In this document: positions 1 through 7,101 of the stretch, piece by piece
How the letters are laid out: each line of letters starts with the position of its first letter
Position numbering within the stretch: position 1 is the stretch's first letter
DNA from: Solirubrobacterales bacterium
GTDB lineage: Bacteria > Actinomycetota > Thermoleophilia > Solirubrobacterales > Solirubrobacteraceae
Assembly (NCBI GenBank): GCA_013813955.1
Contig: JACCQW010000069.1
Span: 1 to 10,731 of the forward strand
Direction: 5' to 3'
DNA: 10,731 nucleotides
Notes under the pieces: generated by a model
The model's input: only the letters and a program-made list of their open reading frames with translations
Told to the model about the DNA's origin: nothing
Database searches by the model: none
Position numbers and translations under genes: made by a program

Positions 1-161
1 CGAACGCCATCGTGACCTCGATACGTGCCGCCCCCTTCGACCCCGAGGAGTCGCGGGATGAACTCCCCTTCAGGATGCAGGAGCACCAGCCCGGCTTCAA
101 GATCGCCTCGGTTTATGGCGTCGTATACGCGGCGGGCCCGCTCGACGTTCTCCTCCGACAT
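1..161 (-). CDS. SnoaL/NTF2-like domain protein, 5' part (truncated by window edge)
   Basis: Reading the minus strand from the ATG at 161-159 gives an open frame of 53 codons that leaves the window without a stop. It begins MSEENVERARRVYDAINRGD and continues with DLEAGLVLLHPEGEF and a GGGTYRGHDGVR segment. This pattern (N-terminal helix with RRxYDAxNRGD, then a 'hP-EF' strand and a TYRGHxGV turn) is characteristic of small SnoaL-like proteins of the NTF2 cone fold, which are abundant in Solirubrobacterales and are usually 120-150 residues long. NTF2-fold proteins bind or isomerise small hydrophobic ligands, but the substrate here cannot be told. No SD precedes the start; instead GATACT (175-170) lies 8 nt upstream of the ATG, suggesting a leaderless mRNA. 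The catalytic half of the protein is outside the window. Confidence 0.8.
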   Translation of the reverse strand, partial: MSEENVERARRVYDAINRGDLEAGLVLLHPEGEFIPRLLGVEGGGTYRGHDGV

Positions 162-169
162 CGCCCGGC

Positions 170-205
170 AGTATCGCGCTTACCTGCTTGCCGCTCGACC
201 AAGCA
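170..205 (-). promoter_or_regulatory. Candidate leaderless promoter with dyad operator for the SnoaL-like gene
   Basis: On the minus strand GATACT (175-170) matches the -10 consensus at 5 of 6 positions and is followed by 8 nt and the ATG. A perfect 6-bp inverted repeat, TGCTTG / CAAGCA with a 9-nt spacer (185-205), is centred near -34 relative to the start, where a repressor or activator could touch the -35 region. No good TTGACA-like -35 is visible. Both roles are inferred from position only. Confidence 0.4.
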
Positions 206-294
206 ACTGAGCAAACAGCGAGCCGGTTCACGCCGGGAGCCGAGGACAACTTGAATCCGTCGGTCCCGCCGTGCGCTCTCGCGCGAAGGAGGAT

Positions 295-1305
295 CTAGCC
301 GTCGACGCCGCGGTCGGTCTCCCGCAGCGCGGACGCGGCGGTGCCGTGGGCCCCGAGGAGTGTCGTCGCCTCGGCGACGATCCGCTCGATCACGTCGGCG
401 GCGGGTTGCACGCCGTGGATCAGCCCGACCGCCTCGCCGACGATCGTGTTGGATGCGTCAGGATCCCCGGCGACGAATGCTCGCTTCCAGTCCTCGCCGA
501 CCGTGTGTCCCGCGTCGCGGAGCTCGGCTTCGCGGCCGTCCCATGTCTCGCTGAAGCGGTTGCGCAGCACGCGGCAGCTGAAGCGGTCGGGCCACGGAAG
601 GCCGCGGGCGATGTCGAGGGCGCGGCTGAGGGTGGTGGCGTCGCCGTCGGCCGCGAGCGCGGCGTCGTGCAGACCGGTGGGGACCTTCGCCTCCGTCGTC
701 GCCCACAGCCGTGAGCCGATGAGCACGCCGTCGGCTCCGAGCATCAGCGCCGCCGCCAGTCCGCGTCCGTCGGCGATGCCGCCCGCGGCGCAGAGCAGGG
801 TGTCCGGCGAGCGGTCCGCGAGCAGGTCGGCGAGCTCGGGGACGAGCGTCAACGTCGATCGGTGGTGCGCTCCGTGACCTCCGGCCTCAGCCCCCTGGGC
901 GACGACGACGTCCGCACCCGCCTCGAGTGCGAGCAGCGCATCAGGGCGGCTGTTGACCTGGCAGATCAGCGGCACGCCCGCGTCGCGCACGCGCGCGCCA
1001 AGCGGGCGCGGGTCGCCGAAGGACAGCATGACCGCGCGCGGCCGTCGCTCCAGGACGAGGTCCAAGACGTCGGGGGAGCGCTCGAGCGCCCAGGTGATGA
1101 ACCCGCACCCAACAGGGGTGTCGCCTGCCTCGTCGAGCTCGGCGGCTATCCAATCCCGGTCGACATAGGCGCCGCCGACAAGGCCGAGGCCGCCCGCACT
1201 GCTCACCGCCGCCGCGAGCCAGCCGCCGGCGGCGACGGCCATCGGCGCCGAAAGGATCGGATGCTCAAGCCCGAAGGCACCCGTCAGGCGGGTCGAGATG
1301 CCCAC
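295..1305 (-). CDS. Nitronate monooxygenase / 2-nitropropane dioxygenase family flavoprotein
   Basis: A 336-residue protein when started at the GTG at 1305. The family uses FMN in a TIM-barrel to oxidise alkyl nitronates (for example propionate-3-nitronate) with O2; related members act on other substrates, so the exact substrate is uncertain. The N-terminus 'TRLTGAFGLEHPILSAPMA' is the usual family start. The motif QGAEAGGHGAHH near the centre holds the family's conserved, probably catalytic, His. AAGGIADGRGLAAALMLGAD followed by GVLIGSRLWATTEA forms the phosphate-binding strand-loop for FMN. The length fits the family norm of about 310-360. The open frame extends 83 codons further upstream to 1554, but that stretch has no family similarity and poor codon bias. 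TACGAT (1320-1315) lies 9 nt before the GTG, favouring a leaderless start here. The protein has no signal peptide and is expected in the cytoplasm. Confidence 0.9.
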   Translation of the reverse strand: MGISTRLTGAFGLEHPILSAPMAVAAGGWLAAAVSSAGGLGLVGGAYVDRDWIAAELDEAGDTPVGCGFITWALERSPDVLDLVLERRPRAVMLSFGDPRPLGARVRDAGVPLICQVNSRPDALLALEAGADVVVAQGAEAGGHGAHHRSTLTLVPELADLLADRSPDTLLCAAGGIADGRGLAAALMLGADGVLIGSRLWATTEAKVPTGLHDAALAADGDATTLSRALDIARGLPWPDRFSCRVLRNRFSETWDGREAELRDAGHTVGEDWKRAFVAGDPDASNTIVGEAVGLIHGVQPAADVIERIVAEATTLLGAHGTAASALRETDRGVDG

Positions 1306-1320
1306 GAAGAACGAATCGTA
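1306..1320 (-). promoter_or_regulatory. Candidate leaderless -10 promoter of the nitronate monooxygenase gene
   Basis: TACGAT on the minus strand (1320-1315) is followed by 9 nt and the GTG start at 1305. There is no SD in front of the GTG. No convincing -35 hexamer was found at 16-18 bp upstream, as is common for such promoters in high-GC actinobacteria. Confidence 0.4.
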
Positions 1321-1551
1321 GCGGTCACGAGGGCCCGCATGGGTCGAGTCTATGCCCGGGCGAACGACGACGCCGGCGCGCGCGGACTCGCATGACCCCT
1401 TCGACAGCCTTGCTGCCGAGCTTGAGCACCGAGGAACGCTTCGTGCGGATTCTGAGCCGCACGATTTGTCCGTGCCGACGGAGAACTTCAAGTCAGGCGA
1501 TGGCCGTGCCGATGGTCTCCCAAGCGGGGAGGCAGTGTGCTCCCTCACCGC

Positions 1552-1595
1552 CACCGTCTGAGCACCGTCTGAGCACCGCCTATGCGCCGCCTACA
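1552..1595 (+). repeat. Four imperfect 11-bp tandem repeats upstream of the kinase gene
   Basis: Units are CACCGTCTGAG (1552-1562), CACCGTCTGAG (1563-1573), CACCGCCTATG (1574-1584) and CGCCGCCTACA (1585-1595). The first two are identical and the last two diverge progressively. The array ends 9 bp before the kinase start. An 11-bp period places the units on nearly the same face of the helix, which fits cooperative regulator binding, though replication slippage with drift explains it equally well. Confidence 0.6.
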
Positions 1596-1604
1596 CGCCA
1601 AGCC

Positions 1605-4600
1605 ATGATGCGACCTCGAGGGGCCGCCAAGAATCCTTGGACCAGCGATGGTCCCGGCGGGTCGGTGACCCGCCGTCTGCTCCCGACGATGATCGCCGCC
1701 GTGGTGTTGCTCGCCCTGGTGCGCTGGCTGGGCGAGCAGCAGGGGCTGTACGGGACCCGGACCGGGGTCGTGCTGTTCACGCTCGGAGCCATAGGGGTGC
1801 TCGTGGGCGTGTCGTGGTACTTCGCCCGCTGGCTCGGGCGCGACGACGCCGCGCAGCGGATGATGCAGGAGGAGATCCAGCACACCTCTCGCTACTTCGA
1901 GCTGTCTCGTGACCTGGCCTGCACAGCGGGCTTCGACGGCATCTTCAGGGACCTGAACGCAGCGTGGACGGACACGCTGGGGTGGAGTCAGGCCGAGCTG
2001 CGCTCGCGCCCCTTCGTGGAGTTCGTGCACCCCGACGATCGCGAGCGCACCGAGCGGGAGACCGCCGGTCTCGCGGAAGGCGGAGCGACCGTCGATTTCG
2101 TCAACCGCTACGCGACGAAGGACGGCGGCTGGCGCTGGCTCGACTGGAGGGCGATTGCCGTGGAAGAGGGCATCATCTACGCCTCTGCGCGCGACGTCAC
2201 CCACCGACAGGCGGCCGAGCGGGCGCTCGAGGCGAGCGGGCGCGAAACTCGGCAGATCATCGATGCCGCCCACGACGCGTTCGTCTCGATGGACGCGGGC
2301 GGCCTGATCACGAACTGGAATCCCCAGGCCGAGGCCACCTTCGGGTGGTCACACGCGGAGGCGCTCGGCTGCGAGCTCGCGGAGCTGATCGTCCCGGAGG
2401 CGCATCGTGACGCCCACCGGCAGGGCATCGCGCACTTTCTCACCTCCGGCGAGGGGCCGGTGCTCAACCGGCGAATCGAGCTGATTGCGCTTCGTCGCGA
2501 CGGGTGCGAGTTTCCGATCGAGATCACCATCTCCGCCGTCCCCACGGAGGATGGCTACTCCTTCAACGCGTTCGTGCGCGACATCACCGAGCGCAGGCGC
2601 GCTGAGGACGATCTCGTGCTGGCGCGCGATCAGGCGCTCGAGGCCTCGAAGATGAAATCGACGTTCGTGGCCAATGTGAGCCACGAGATCCGCACGCCGA
2701 TGAACGGGGTGATCGGCATGACCGAGCTGCTGCTCGAGACCGAGCTCGACGCCGAGCAGCGCGAGTACGCCGAGACGGTCTGCTCCTCCGGAGAGGCGCT
2801 GCTGGAGGTCATCAACGACATCCTGGACTTCTCGAAGATCGAGGCGGGCAAGCTCGAGCTCGACCCCACCGACTTCGACGTGCGTGACGCGGTCGAGAGG
2901 ACCTGCGGCATGTTGGCCTCCCGCGCGCACGAGAAGGGTCTGGAGCTGGTGGTCGCGATCGACCCCGAGGTACCTACTCACGCTCACGGGGACGGTGCTC
3001 GCGTGCGCCAGGTGGTCGCCAACTTCGTCTCGAACGCGATCAAGTTCACCGCCGAGGGAGAGGTCGTCGTGCGGGTCGGCTCAGGCTCGGCGAACGGGGA
3101 TTCCGTGCGCCTGCGGCTGGAGGTCTCCGACACCGGGATCGGCATCGACCGCGAAGTCCTGGGTGCGCTGTTCAAGCCCTTCTCCCAGGCCGACGGCTCG
3201 ACCACCCGCAAGTACGGCGGTACCGGTCTGGGCCTATCGATCTCGAGGCAGCTGATCGAGATGATGGGCGGCGAGGTCGGTGTCGACAGCGAGCCCGGCA
3301 AGGGAAGCTCCTTCTGGTTCGAGATCCCGCTGGGGGCCGGCCAGGCGCGTGGCCTCCCGAGCGAGGAGGAGCGCGAGATAGCCGGCCTGAGGGTTCTGGT
3401 CGTCGACGACAACGCCACCAACCGCACGATCCTCAGGCAGCAGCTGAGCTCCTGGAAGATGGTGTGCCGGGTCGCCGAGGATGCCGCTCACGCCATGGAC
3501 CTCCTGATGGCAGCCGCGCGCGCCGGCAAGCCCTATGAGGTGGCGCTCATCGACCTGAACATGCCGGATGTCGACGGGGACCAACTGGCCTGCGCCATCC
3601 GCGTCCAGCCCGCCCTGCGCGACACGCGCCTGGTGCTGCTCAGCTCCTCCGGCAACGGTCATCGCGACGCTCGCGAGGACGGCGCCTTCGACGGCTCGCT
3701 CGTCAAGCCGGTGCGCCAGTCACAGCTCTACGAGGAGATCCAGATGGTCATGGCGGGTGACCCCGCCGGCGCGGTCGAGAACGGGAGCACCCCGGCGCCC
3801 GTCGTGCCCGGCGCCGCCCCCGGCGAGGGTGCGGGCCCACCGGTCCTGGTGGTCGAGGACACCCTGGTCAATCAGGTCGTCGTGTCGCGGATGCTCCAGA
3901 AATCGGGCTTCCTGGCGCAGGTCGTCGAGAATGGCCACAAGGCGCTCGACGCGCTGTCCTCGCGGTCCTACGCGGCCATCCTCATGGACTGTCAGATGCC
4001 CGAGCTCGACGGCTATGAGACGACGCGGGAGGTTCGTCGGCGCGAGCGCGAGCAGAACGGGCGGCGCATTCCGATCATCGCCATGACGGCCAACGCGATG
4101 AAGGGCGAGCGCGAGCGATGCCTCGCCGCGGGCATGGACGACTACATGACCAAGCCGCTGCGCAAGCAGACGCTCAGGGACACGCTCACACGCTGGGTCT
4201 GCAGCCCGCCCGCCGATCTGACCGGATCGGGCACGACGCCTCCCCCGAACGGAGCGACGGCCATGGGCCGTGGCGGCCCTGAGCTCCTGCAGGAAGCCGT
4301 GATCGCCGAGGTCATGGACCTCGAGGGCGATGTCCTGAGCGAACTCGTCTCGCTCTACTTCGCCGAGGCGGCCGGGCACATGGCCGAGCTCGGGGACGCC
4401 ATCGCCCGCGCTGACACGCTCGCCGTCGGCCGGGCGGCGCACAAGCTCAAGGGCGCCAGCGGGACGCTGGGCGCCGCCTACGTCTCCCACCTCGCCTCGG
4501 AGCTCGAGACGGCGGCCAAGGTGGGCGACCTCACCGGTGCGGACGACCTGGTGGACAGGCTCGGTCGCGGCCTCGAGCATACCCACGAGGCCCTCCGCAG

Positions 4601-4649
4601 CCGGAGGGCTGAACCCGACATCGACGGAAAGGCAAGTGCGCTCCCATGA
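1605..4649 (+). CDS. Membrane-anchored hybrid sensor histidine kinase (PAS-PAS-HisKA-HATPase-REC-REC-HPt)
   Basis: 1014 residues from the ATG at 1605 (a second ATG follows at once). Two hydrophobic segments (about 26-42 and 53-74) are joined by a loop of only some ten residues, so sensing is probably by the cytoplasmic PAS domains (about 96-203 and 212-333) rather than outside the cell. HisKA carries SHEIRTPMNG with the phospho-accepting H360. The ATPase has the N box (NFVSNAIKFT), DTGIGI, FKPFSQ and GGTGLGLSIS. Receiver 1 (about 595-715) has D601/D602, D650 and K701; receiver 2 (about 746-865) has E751/D752, D795, T828 and K850. The C-terminal HPt (about 905-1000) has AAHKLKGASG with H946. 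All phosphotransfer residues are intact, so this is an ArcB/BarA-like multistep relay. The frame is open 71 codons further upstream but without coding character. The stop overlaps the next gene by ATGA. The signal sensed is unknown. Confidence 0.93.
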   Translation: MMRPRGAAKNPWTSDGPGGSVTRRLLPTMIAAVVLLALVRWLGEQQGLYGTRTGVVLFTLGAIGVLVGVSWYFARWLGRDDAAQRMMQEEIQHTSRYFELSRDLACTAGFDGIFRDLNAAWTDTLGWSQAELRSRPFVEFVHPDDRERTERETAGLAEGGATVDFVNRYATKDGGWRWLDWRAIAVEEGIIYASARDVTHRQAAERALEASGRETRQIIDAAHDAFVSMDAGGLITNWNPQAEATFGWSHAEALGCELAELIVPEAHRDAHRQGIAHFLTSGEGPVLNRRIELIALRRDGCEFPIEITISAVPTEDGYSFNAFVRDITERRRAEDDLVLARDQALEASKMKSTFVANVSHEIRTPMNGVIGMTELLLETELDAEQREYAETVCSSGEALLEVINDILDFSKIEAGKLELDPTDFDVRDAVERTCGMLASRAHEKGLELVVAIDPEVPTHAHGDGARVRQVVANFVSNAIKFTAEGEVVVRVGSGSANGDSVRLRLEVSDTGIGIDREVLGALFKPFSQADGSTTRKYGGTGLGLSISRQLIEMMGGEVGVDSEPGKGSSFWFEIPLGAGQARGLPSEEEREIAGLRVLVVDDNATNRTILRQQLSSWKMVCRVAEDAAHAMDLLMAAARAGKPYEVALIDLNMPDVDGDQLACAIRVQPALRDTRLVLLSSSGNGHRDAREDGAFDGSLVKPVRQSQLYEEIQMVMAGDPAGAVENGSTPAPVVPGAAPGEGAGPPVLVVEDTLVNQVVVSRMLQKSGFLAQVVENGHKALDALSSRSYAAILMDCQMPELDGYETTREVRRREREQNGRRIPIIAMTANAMKGERERCLAAGMDDYMTKPLRKQTLRDTLTRWVCSPPADLTGSGTTPPPNGATAMGRGGPELLQEAVIAEVMDLEGDVLSELVSLYFAEAAGHMAELGDAIARADTLAVGRAAHKLKGASGTLGAAYVSHLASELETAAKVGDLTGADDLVDRLGRGLEHTHEALRSRRAEPDIDGKASALP

Positions 4650-5083
4650 CCCCTGCGAACGCAGCGAACGCAGACGCGAAGCATCCCGGCAAGCCCGATG
4701 GCCGTCCGAGCCTGCTCATCGCCGACGACGATGCCGTCGTGCGCGCGGTCCTGAGCTCCCAGCTCGCGGGCCACTTCCATGTCGTCGCCGTCGCCGAGAA
4801 CGCGGCCGAGGCGATCGAGCTCGCCGAGGAGCACCGACCGGCTGCCGCGCTGATCGATGTGGAGATGCCCGGGGGAGGCGCCCTGGAGGCGGTCCCCGAG
4901 ATCGCCACGCGCTCCCCCGGCACCTGCATGGTGATCCTCTCGGCCGACGAGTCCCCGCGGGTGGTCCTCGATCTCCTCAGCGCCGGCGCGATGGCCTACG
5001 TGCGCAAGGGGGTCACCAGCACGCAGATCGCCGAGACGCTGGCCGACGCGCTCCGGGCCAAGGAAGATCCTCCGCAGGGCTGA
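4646..5083 (+). CDS. Stand-alone response regulator receiver protein
   Basis: A 145-residue protein made of one CheY-like receiver domain after about 20 residues of Ala/Pro-rich leader. The acidic pocket is D27-D28-D29, the phospho-acceptor is D71 (ALIDVEMPGG), the switch residue is S99 (VILSADES) and the conserved Lys is K121 (YVRKGV). The VRKG form resembles receivers of NarL/LuxR-type regulators, but the protein ends shortly after helix 5, with no DNA-binding or enzymatic output domain and no HTH in any frame just downstream. The start ATG shares bases with the kinase stop (ATGA), implying translational coupling and roughly matched amounts. It is the natural acceptor from the kinase HPt H946. 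Output must go through a partner not seen here. Confidence 0.9.
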   Translation: MTPANAANADAKHPGKPDGRPSLLIADDDAVVRAVLSSQLAGHFHVVAVAENAAEAIELAEEHRPAAALIDVEMPGGGALEAVPEIATRSPGTCMVILSADESPRVVLDLLSAGAMAYVRKGVTSTQIAETLADALRAKEDPPQG

Positions 5084-5131
5084 GAGAGCCCGCAACCGTT
5101 GCCGCCCAGGGGCCGCTGCGCCGGCCGGCCC

Positions 5132-5166
5132 GTGGCTTCCTGGGACGCGCTGCGCCCCGAAGCCAC
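5132..5166 (+). terminator. Strong hairpin, probable terminator of the kinase/regulator operon
   Basis: A perfect 8-bp stem GTGGCTTC / GAAGCCAC (5132-5139 with 5159-5166) encloses a second stem made of GGG/CCC and CGC/GCG around a GCT loop. It begins 48 nt after the regulator stop and is followed by AAGTTT, which is only a weak T-run. The stem stability and position fit an intrinsic terminator. Confidence 0.6.
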
Positions 5167-5200
5167 AAGTTTCCGGCGGGCGCGACGTTGCAGCAGGGAG

Positions 5201-6217
5201 ATGCGGCGTCTGCTCTTCCACCTGTGCGTGCTCGCCTTCGCGGCCGGCCTCGCCACGCCGGCGGCGGCCGGCGCCGGGCTGCTGGCGGTCGACAACCCGT
5301 GGCTGGAGCGCCGCGTCCTGAACATCGCCCACCAGGGCGGCGAGGTCGAGGCGCCTTCGAACACGCTGTACGCGCTGAAGACGGCCAAGGAGAAGGGCTC
5401 CGACGTCCTCGAGATCGACGTTCACGCCGCGGCCGGCGGCGAGCTGGTCGTCATCCACGACGCGACGGTGAACCGGACGACGAACGGAGCGGGGCGCGTC
5501 GACACGCTGACGGTCGAGCAGATCAAGCAGCTCGACGCCGCCAACTGGTTCGTCCCGGGGTGCGGAACCTGCCGTAGTCGCCCGGCGGGCGAGTACGAGC
5601 TGCGCGGGCTGGCCACCGGCGACCGCGCCATCCCCGAGGACCTCGCCCGCTTCGAGCCCAACGACTTCAGGATCCCGACGCTGCGCGAGGTCCTGAAGGA
5701 GTTCCCGCGCGAGCTCATCAACATCGAGATCAAGGCCACCGCCCCGGACACCGCCGCCTACGAGGAGACCCTGGCGAAGCTGCTGAGGGAGTTCGGCCGC
5801 TCGCGCGACACGATCGTCGTCTCGTTCCTCGATCATGCTGTCGAGCGCTTCAAGCTCTTCGCCCCCCAGGTGCACACCGCCACCGCGACCGTGCAGACCG
5901 CGCTGTTCTGGGCCAGCGCGCAGGGCCCGTTGCCGGGCGCTCCCAACCCGCGCTATCAGGCGCTGCAGGTGCCGATCCAGCTGAACGGCATCCCCGTCGT
6001 CACGCGCGAGTTCGTCGAGCGCGCGCACGCCAATGGCCTGGCCGTGCACGTGTGGACCATCAACGACCGGACGGAGATGGAGTGGCTCGTGGGCATCGGG
6101 GTCGACGGGATCATGACCGACCGGCCGACGCTGCTCGAGGACGTCCTCGGGCAGCTGAAGGTCAGATACAAGGCGCCGCCGCCCGGCAGAGCCTTCGGGC
6201 GCAAGCGGCGCGGGTAG
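5201..6217 (+). CDS. Exported glycerophosphodiester phosphodiesterase family protein
   Basis: 338 residues from the ATG at 5201. This start gives a clean Sec signal peptide (MRRLLF, hydrophobic core, TPAAAG with cleavage near residue 23), so the enzyme should act outside the membrane. The family hydrolyses glycerophosphodiesters to glycerol-3-phosphate and an alcohol in a metal-dependent TIM barrel. Visible motifs: H44 in NIAHQGG, E71 and D73 in DVLEIDVH, H86 in VVIHDATVNRTTNG, then LINIEIK, VVSFLD, VHVWTIND and GVDGIMTDRP, all in family order to the C-terminus. The usual HRG is HQG and the usual PENT is PSNT. An insert of about 45 residues after DAANWF holds a CGTC cysteine pair that could form a disulfide. 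The C-terminus is basic (RAFGRKRRG). A purine-rich GGGAG directly abuts the ATG, too close to be an ideal SD. It is flanked by hairpins on both sides, so probably monocistronic. Confidence 0.9.
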   Translation: MRRLLFHLCVLAFAAGLATPAAAGAGLLAVDNPWLERRVLNIAHQGGEVEAPSNTLYALKTAKEKGSDVLEIDVHAAAGGELVVIHDATVNRTTNGAGRVDTLTVEQIKQLDAANWFVPGCGTCRSRPAGEYELRGLATGDRAIPEDLARFEPNDFRIPTLREVLKEFPRELINIEIKATAPDTAAYEETLAKLLREFGRSRDTIVVSFLDHAVERFKLFAPQVHTATATVQTALFWASAQGPLPGAPNPRYQALQVPIQLNGIPVVTREFVERAHANGLAVHVWTINDRTEMEWLVGIGVDGIMTDRPTLLEDVLGQLKVRYKAPPPGRAFGRKRRG

Positions 6218-6226
6218 CGCGCGGCC

Positions 6227-6256
6227 GGCGCCTCGGACCTTGATCTGAGGCCCGCC
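6227..6256 (+). terminator. Hairpin after the phosphodiesterase gene
   Basis: Ten nt past the stop, GGC plus GCCTCGGA (6227-6237) pairs with TCTGAGGC (6244-6251) plus GCC (6254-6256), with one GU pair, a 2-nt bulge and a CCTTGA loop. No long T-run follows (GTTATGG). It is likely a terminator separating this gene from the DUF2182/DUF1326 unit. Confidence 0.5.
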
Positions 6257-6288
6257 GTTATGGGATGGTCGCGCGGGGCGCGTGACGA

Positions 6289-7092
6289 ATGCATATCGGG
6301 GCACTCAAACCGAAGGCGATGGCTCGTGGCGGTGGAGCGGGCGTTGCTGTCGGCGTCCCGGCGGCCCTGCTGCTGTCGGCGGTCGTGGGCTGGTGGTGGT
6401 CGCAGCGGATGGCGGCGGGCGCAGGCGATGGCGCGATGGGCGCCATGGGCGCCATGGGCGGCATGACCGCGATGGAGGAGAGCATGTCGCTCGGGGCGTT
6501 CGTGCTCGCATGGGTGGCGATGATGGCGGCGATGATGCTTCCGGCGGTCCTGCCGGTGGTCAAGCTCTACGCCCATGCCGCAGCCCGCGGCCGTGCGGCG
6601 CCGACAGCGTTCTTCGTCCTCGGCTACCTGGCGGTCTGGGCGGCGATGGCGGGGCCGGCGTACTTCGCCTGGCGCGCCCTCGAGGAGCCGCTCGCCGGCG
6701 GTCAACCGTGGGTCGCGCGGCTCGCCGGGGCGACGTTCCTGGCCGCGGCCGTCTGGCAGTTGACGCCGCTGAAGACCGTGTGCCTGCGCCACTGCCGCTC
6801 GCCGCTCGGGTTCTTCCTGCGCTTCGGCGGGGCGATCCAGCGCCCGGTGGGGGCGGCGCGCATGGGTGCCGCCCACGGATCGTTCTGCTTCGGGTGCTGC
6901 TGGGCGATCTTCGCCGTCCTCGTCGTGCTCGGAACGATGAACCTGGCCTGGATGGCGGTGCTGACGGCGCTGATCATCCTCGAGAAGAACGCTCCCCACG
7001 GTGAGGGGATCGCCCGTGCAGGCGCCGTGGCGCTCAGCCTCGTCGGCGCGTTGTTGCTGCTCGACACATCGATGCTCGTCCATCTGACCTAG
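6289..7092 (+). CDS. DUF2182 multi-pass membrane protein (predicted metal-binding)
   Basis: 267 residues with about seven hydrophobic segments (about 22-38, 67-90, 104-126, 142-158, 197-217, 219-232, 243-262). The DUF2182 (COG5486) signature is clear: AWVAMMAAMMLP in the second helix, LKTVCLRHCRSPLGFFLR (C165, H168, C169), then GSFCFGCCW (C200, C203, C204) and MNLAWMAVLTALIILEKN. COG5486 is described as a predicted metal-binding membrane protein; the biochemical role is not established. The loop between helices 1 and 2 contains (GAM)3GGM and further Met residues, twelve Met between positions 41 and 84 by eye, suggestive of Cu(I)/Ag(I) binding, which is my inference. No good SD is seen before the ATG at 6289; M11 (6319) is an alternative start. 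It is followed after 9 bp by the DUF1326 gene, its common genomic partner. Confidence 0.88.
   Translation: MHIGALKPKAMARGGGAGVAVGVPAALLLSAVVGWWWSQRMAAGAGDGAMGAMGAMGGMTAMEESMSLGAFVLAWVAMMAAMMLPAVLPVVKLYAHAAARGRAAPTAFFVLGYLAVWAAMAGPAYFAWRALEEPLAGGQPWVARLAGATFLAAAVWQLTPLKTVCLRHCRSPLGFFLRFGGAIQRPVGAARMGAAHGSFCFGCCWAIFAVLVVLGTMNLAWMAVLTALIILEKNAPHGEGIARAGAVALSLVGALLLLDTSMLVHLT
6430..6465 (+). repeat. Four 9-bp coding repeats (Gly-Ala-Met units)
   Basis: Units GGCGCGATG, GGCGCCATG, GGCGCCATG and GGCGGCATG are in frame within the DUF2182 gene and encode GAM-GAM-GAM-GGM. The near-identity at DNA level suggests recent slippage expansion; copy number could vary between strains without breaking the frame. 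Confidence 0.8.
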
Positions 7093-7096
7093 GAGG
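7091..7096 (+). promoter_or_regulatory. Perfect Shine-Dalgarno for the DUF1326 gene
   Basis: AGGAGG lies 5 nt before the ATG at 7102 and overlaps the end of the DUF2182 gene. It is among the strongest ribosome-binding sites in the window, suggesting that the downstream soluble partner is translated at a high level. Confidence 0.85.
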
Positions 7097-7101
7097 AAGG
7101 C

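Larger units (their letters stand above)
1306..1604. other. Divergent intergenic region
   Basis: This stretch separates the nitronate monooxygenase (minus) from the histidine kinase (plus). Frames are open across it on both strands, but their translations show no recognisable family and have lower G/C at third positions than the neighbouring genes, so I read it as non-coding. It holds a 5-bp hairpin (CTCCC, 5-nt loop, GGGAG; 1517-1531) and the tandem repeats listed separately. I see no clear -35/-10 pair for the kinase. Confidence 0.6.

Noticed and set aside
271..714. 147-residue plus-strand ORF, with an SD-like AAGGAGGATC at 286-295 nearby
   Set aside because: It overlaps the nitronate monooxygenase on the other strand, the SD-like string is not followed by a start codon at useful distance, and the product looks like shadow sequence.
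1306..1554. 83-codon upstream extension of the nitronate monooxygenase
   Set aside because: No family member has such an N-terminus, codon bias is poor, and the GTG at 1305 has a -10 box at leaderless spacing.
1352..1561. 69-residue plus-strand ORF in the divergent intergenic region
   Set aside because: Plausible amino-acid composition but low G/C at third positions, no SD, no recognisable domain.
1392..1604. 71-codon upstream extension of the histidine kinase
   Set aside because: Unstructured and Cys/Arg/Pro-rich, it runs through the 11-bp tandem repeats; the ATG at 1605 is followed directly by the membrane anchor.
6240..6266. TTGATC and TGGGAT as a promoter for the DUF2182 gene
   Set aside because: The spacer is 15 bp and TTGATC lies in the loop and arm of the terminator-like hairpin; match too weak.
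4478..6304. 608-residue open frame on the minus strand
   Set aside because: It lies opposite the end of the kinase, the receiver and the phosphodiesterase, all with clear family motifs. The product is Arg/Gly/Asp-rich without any domain; this is a typical antisense shadow in high-GC DNA.
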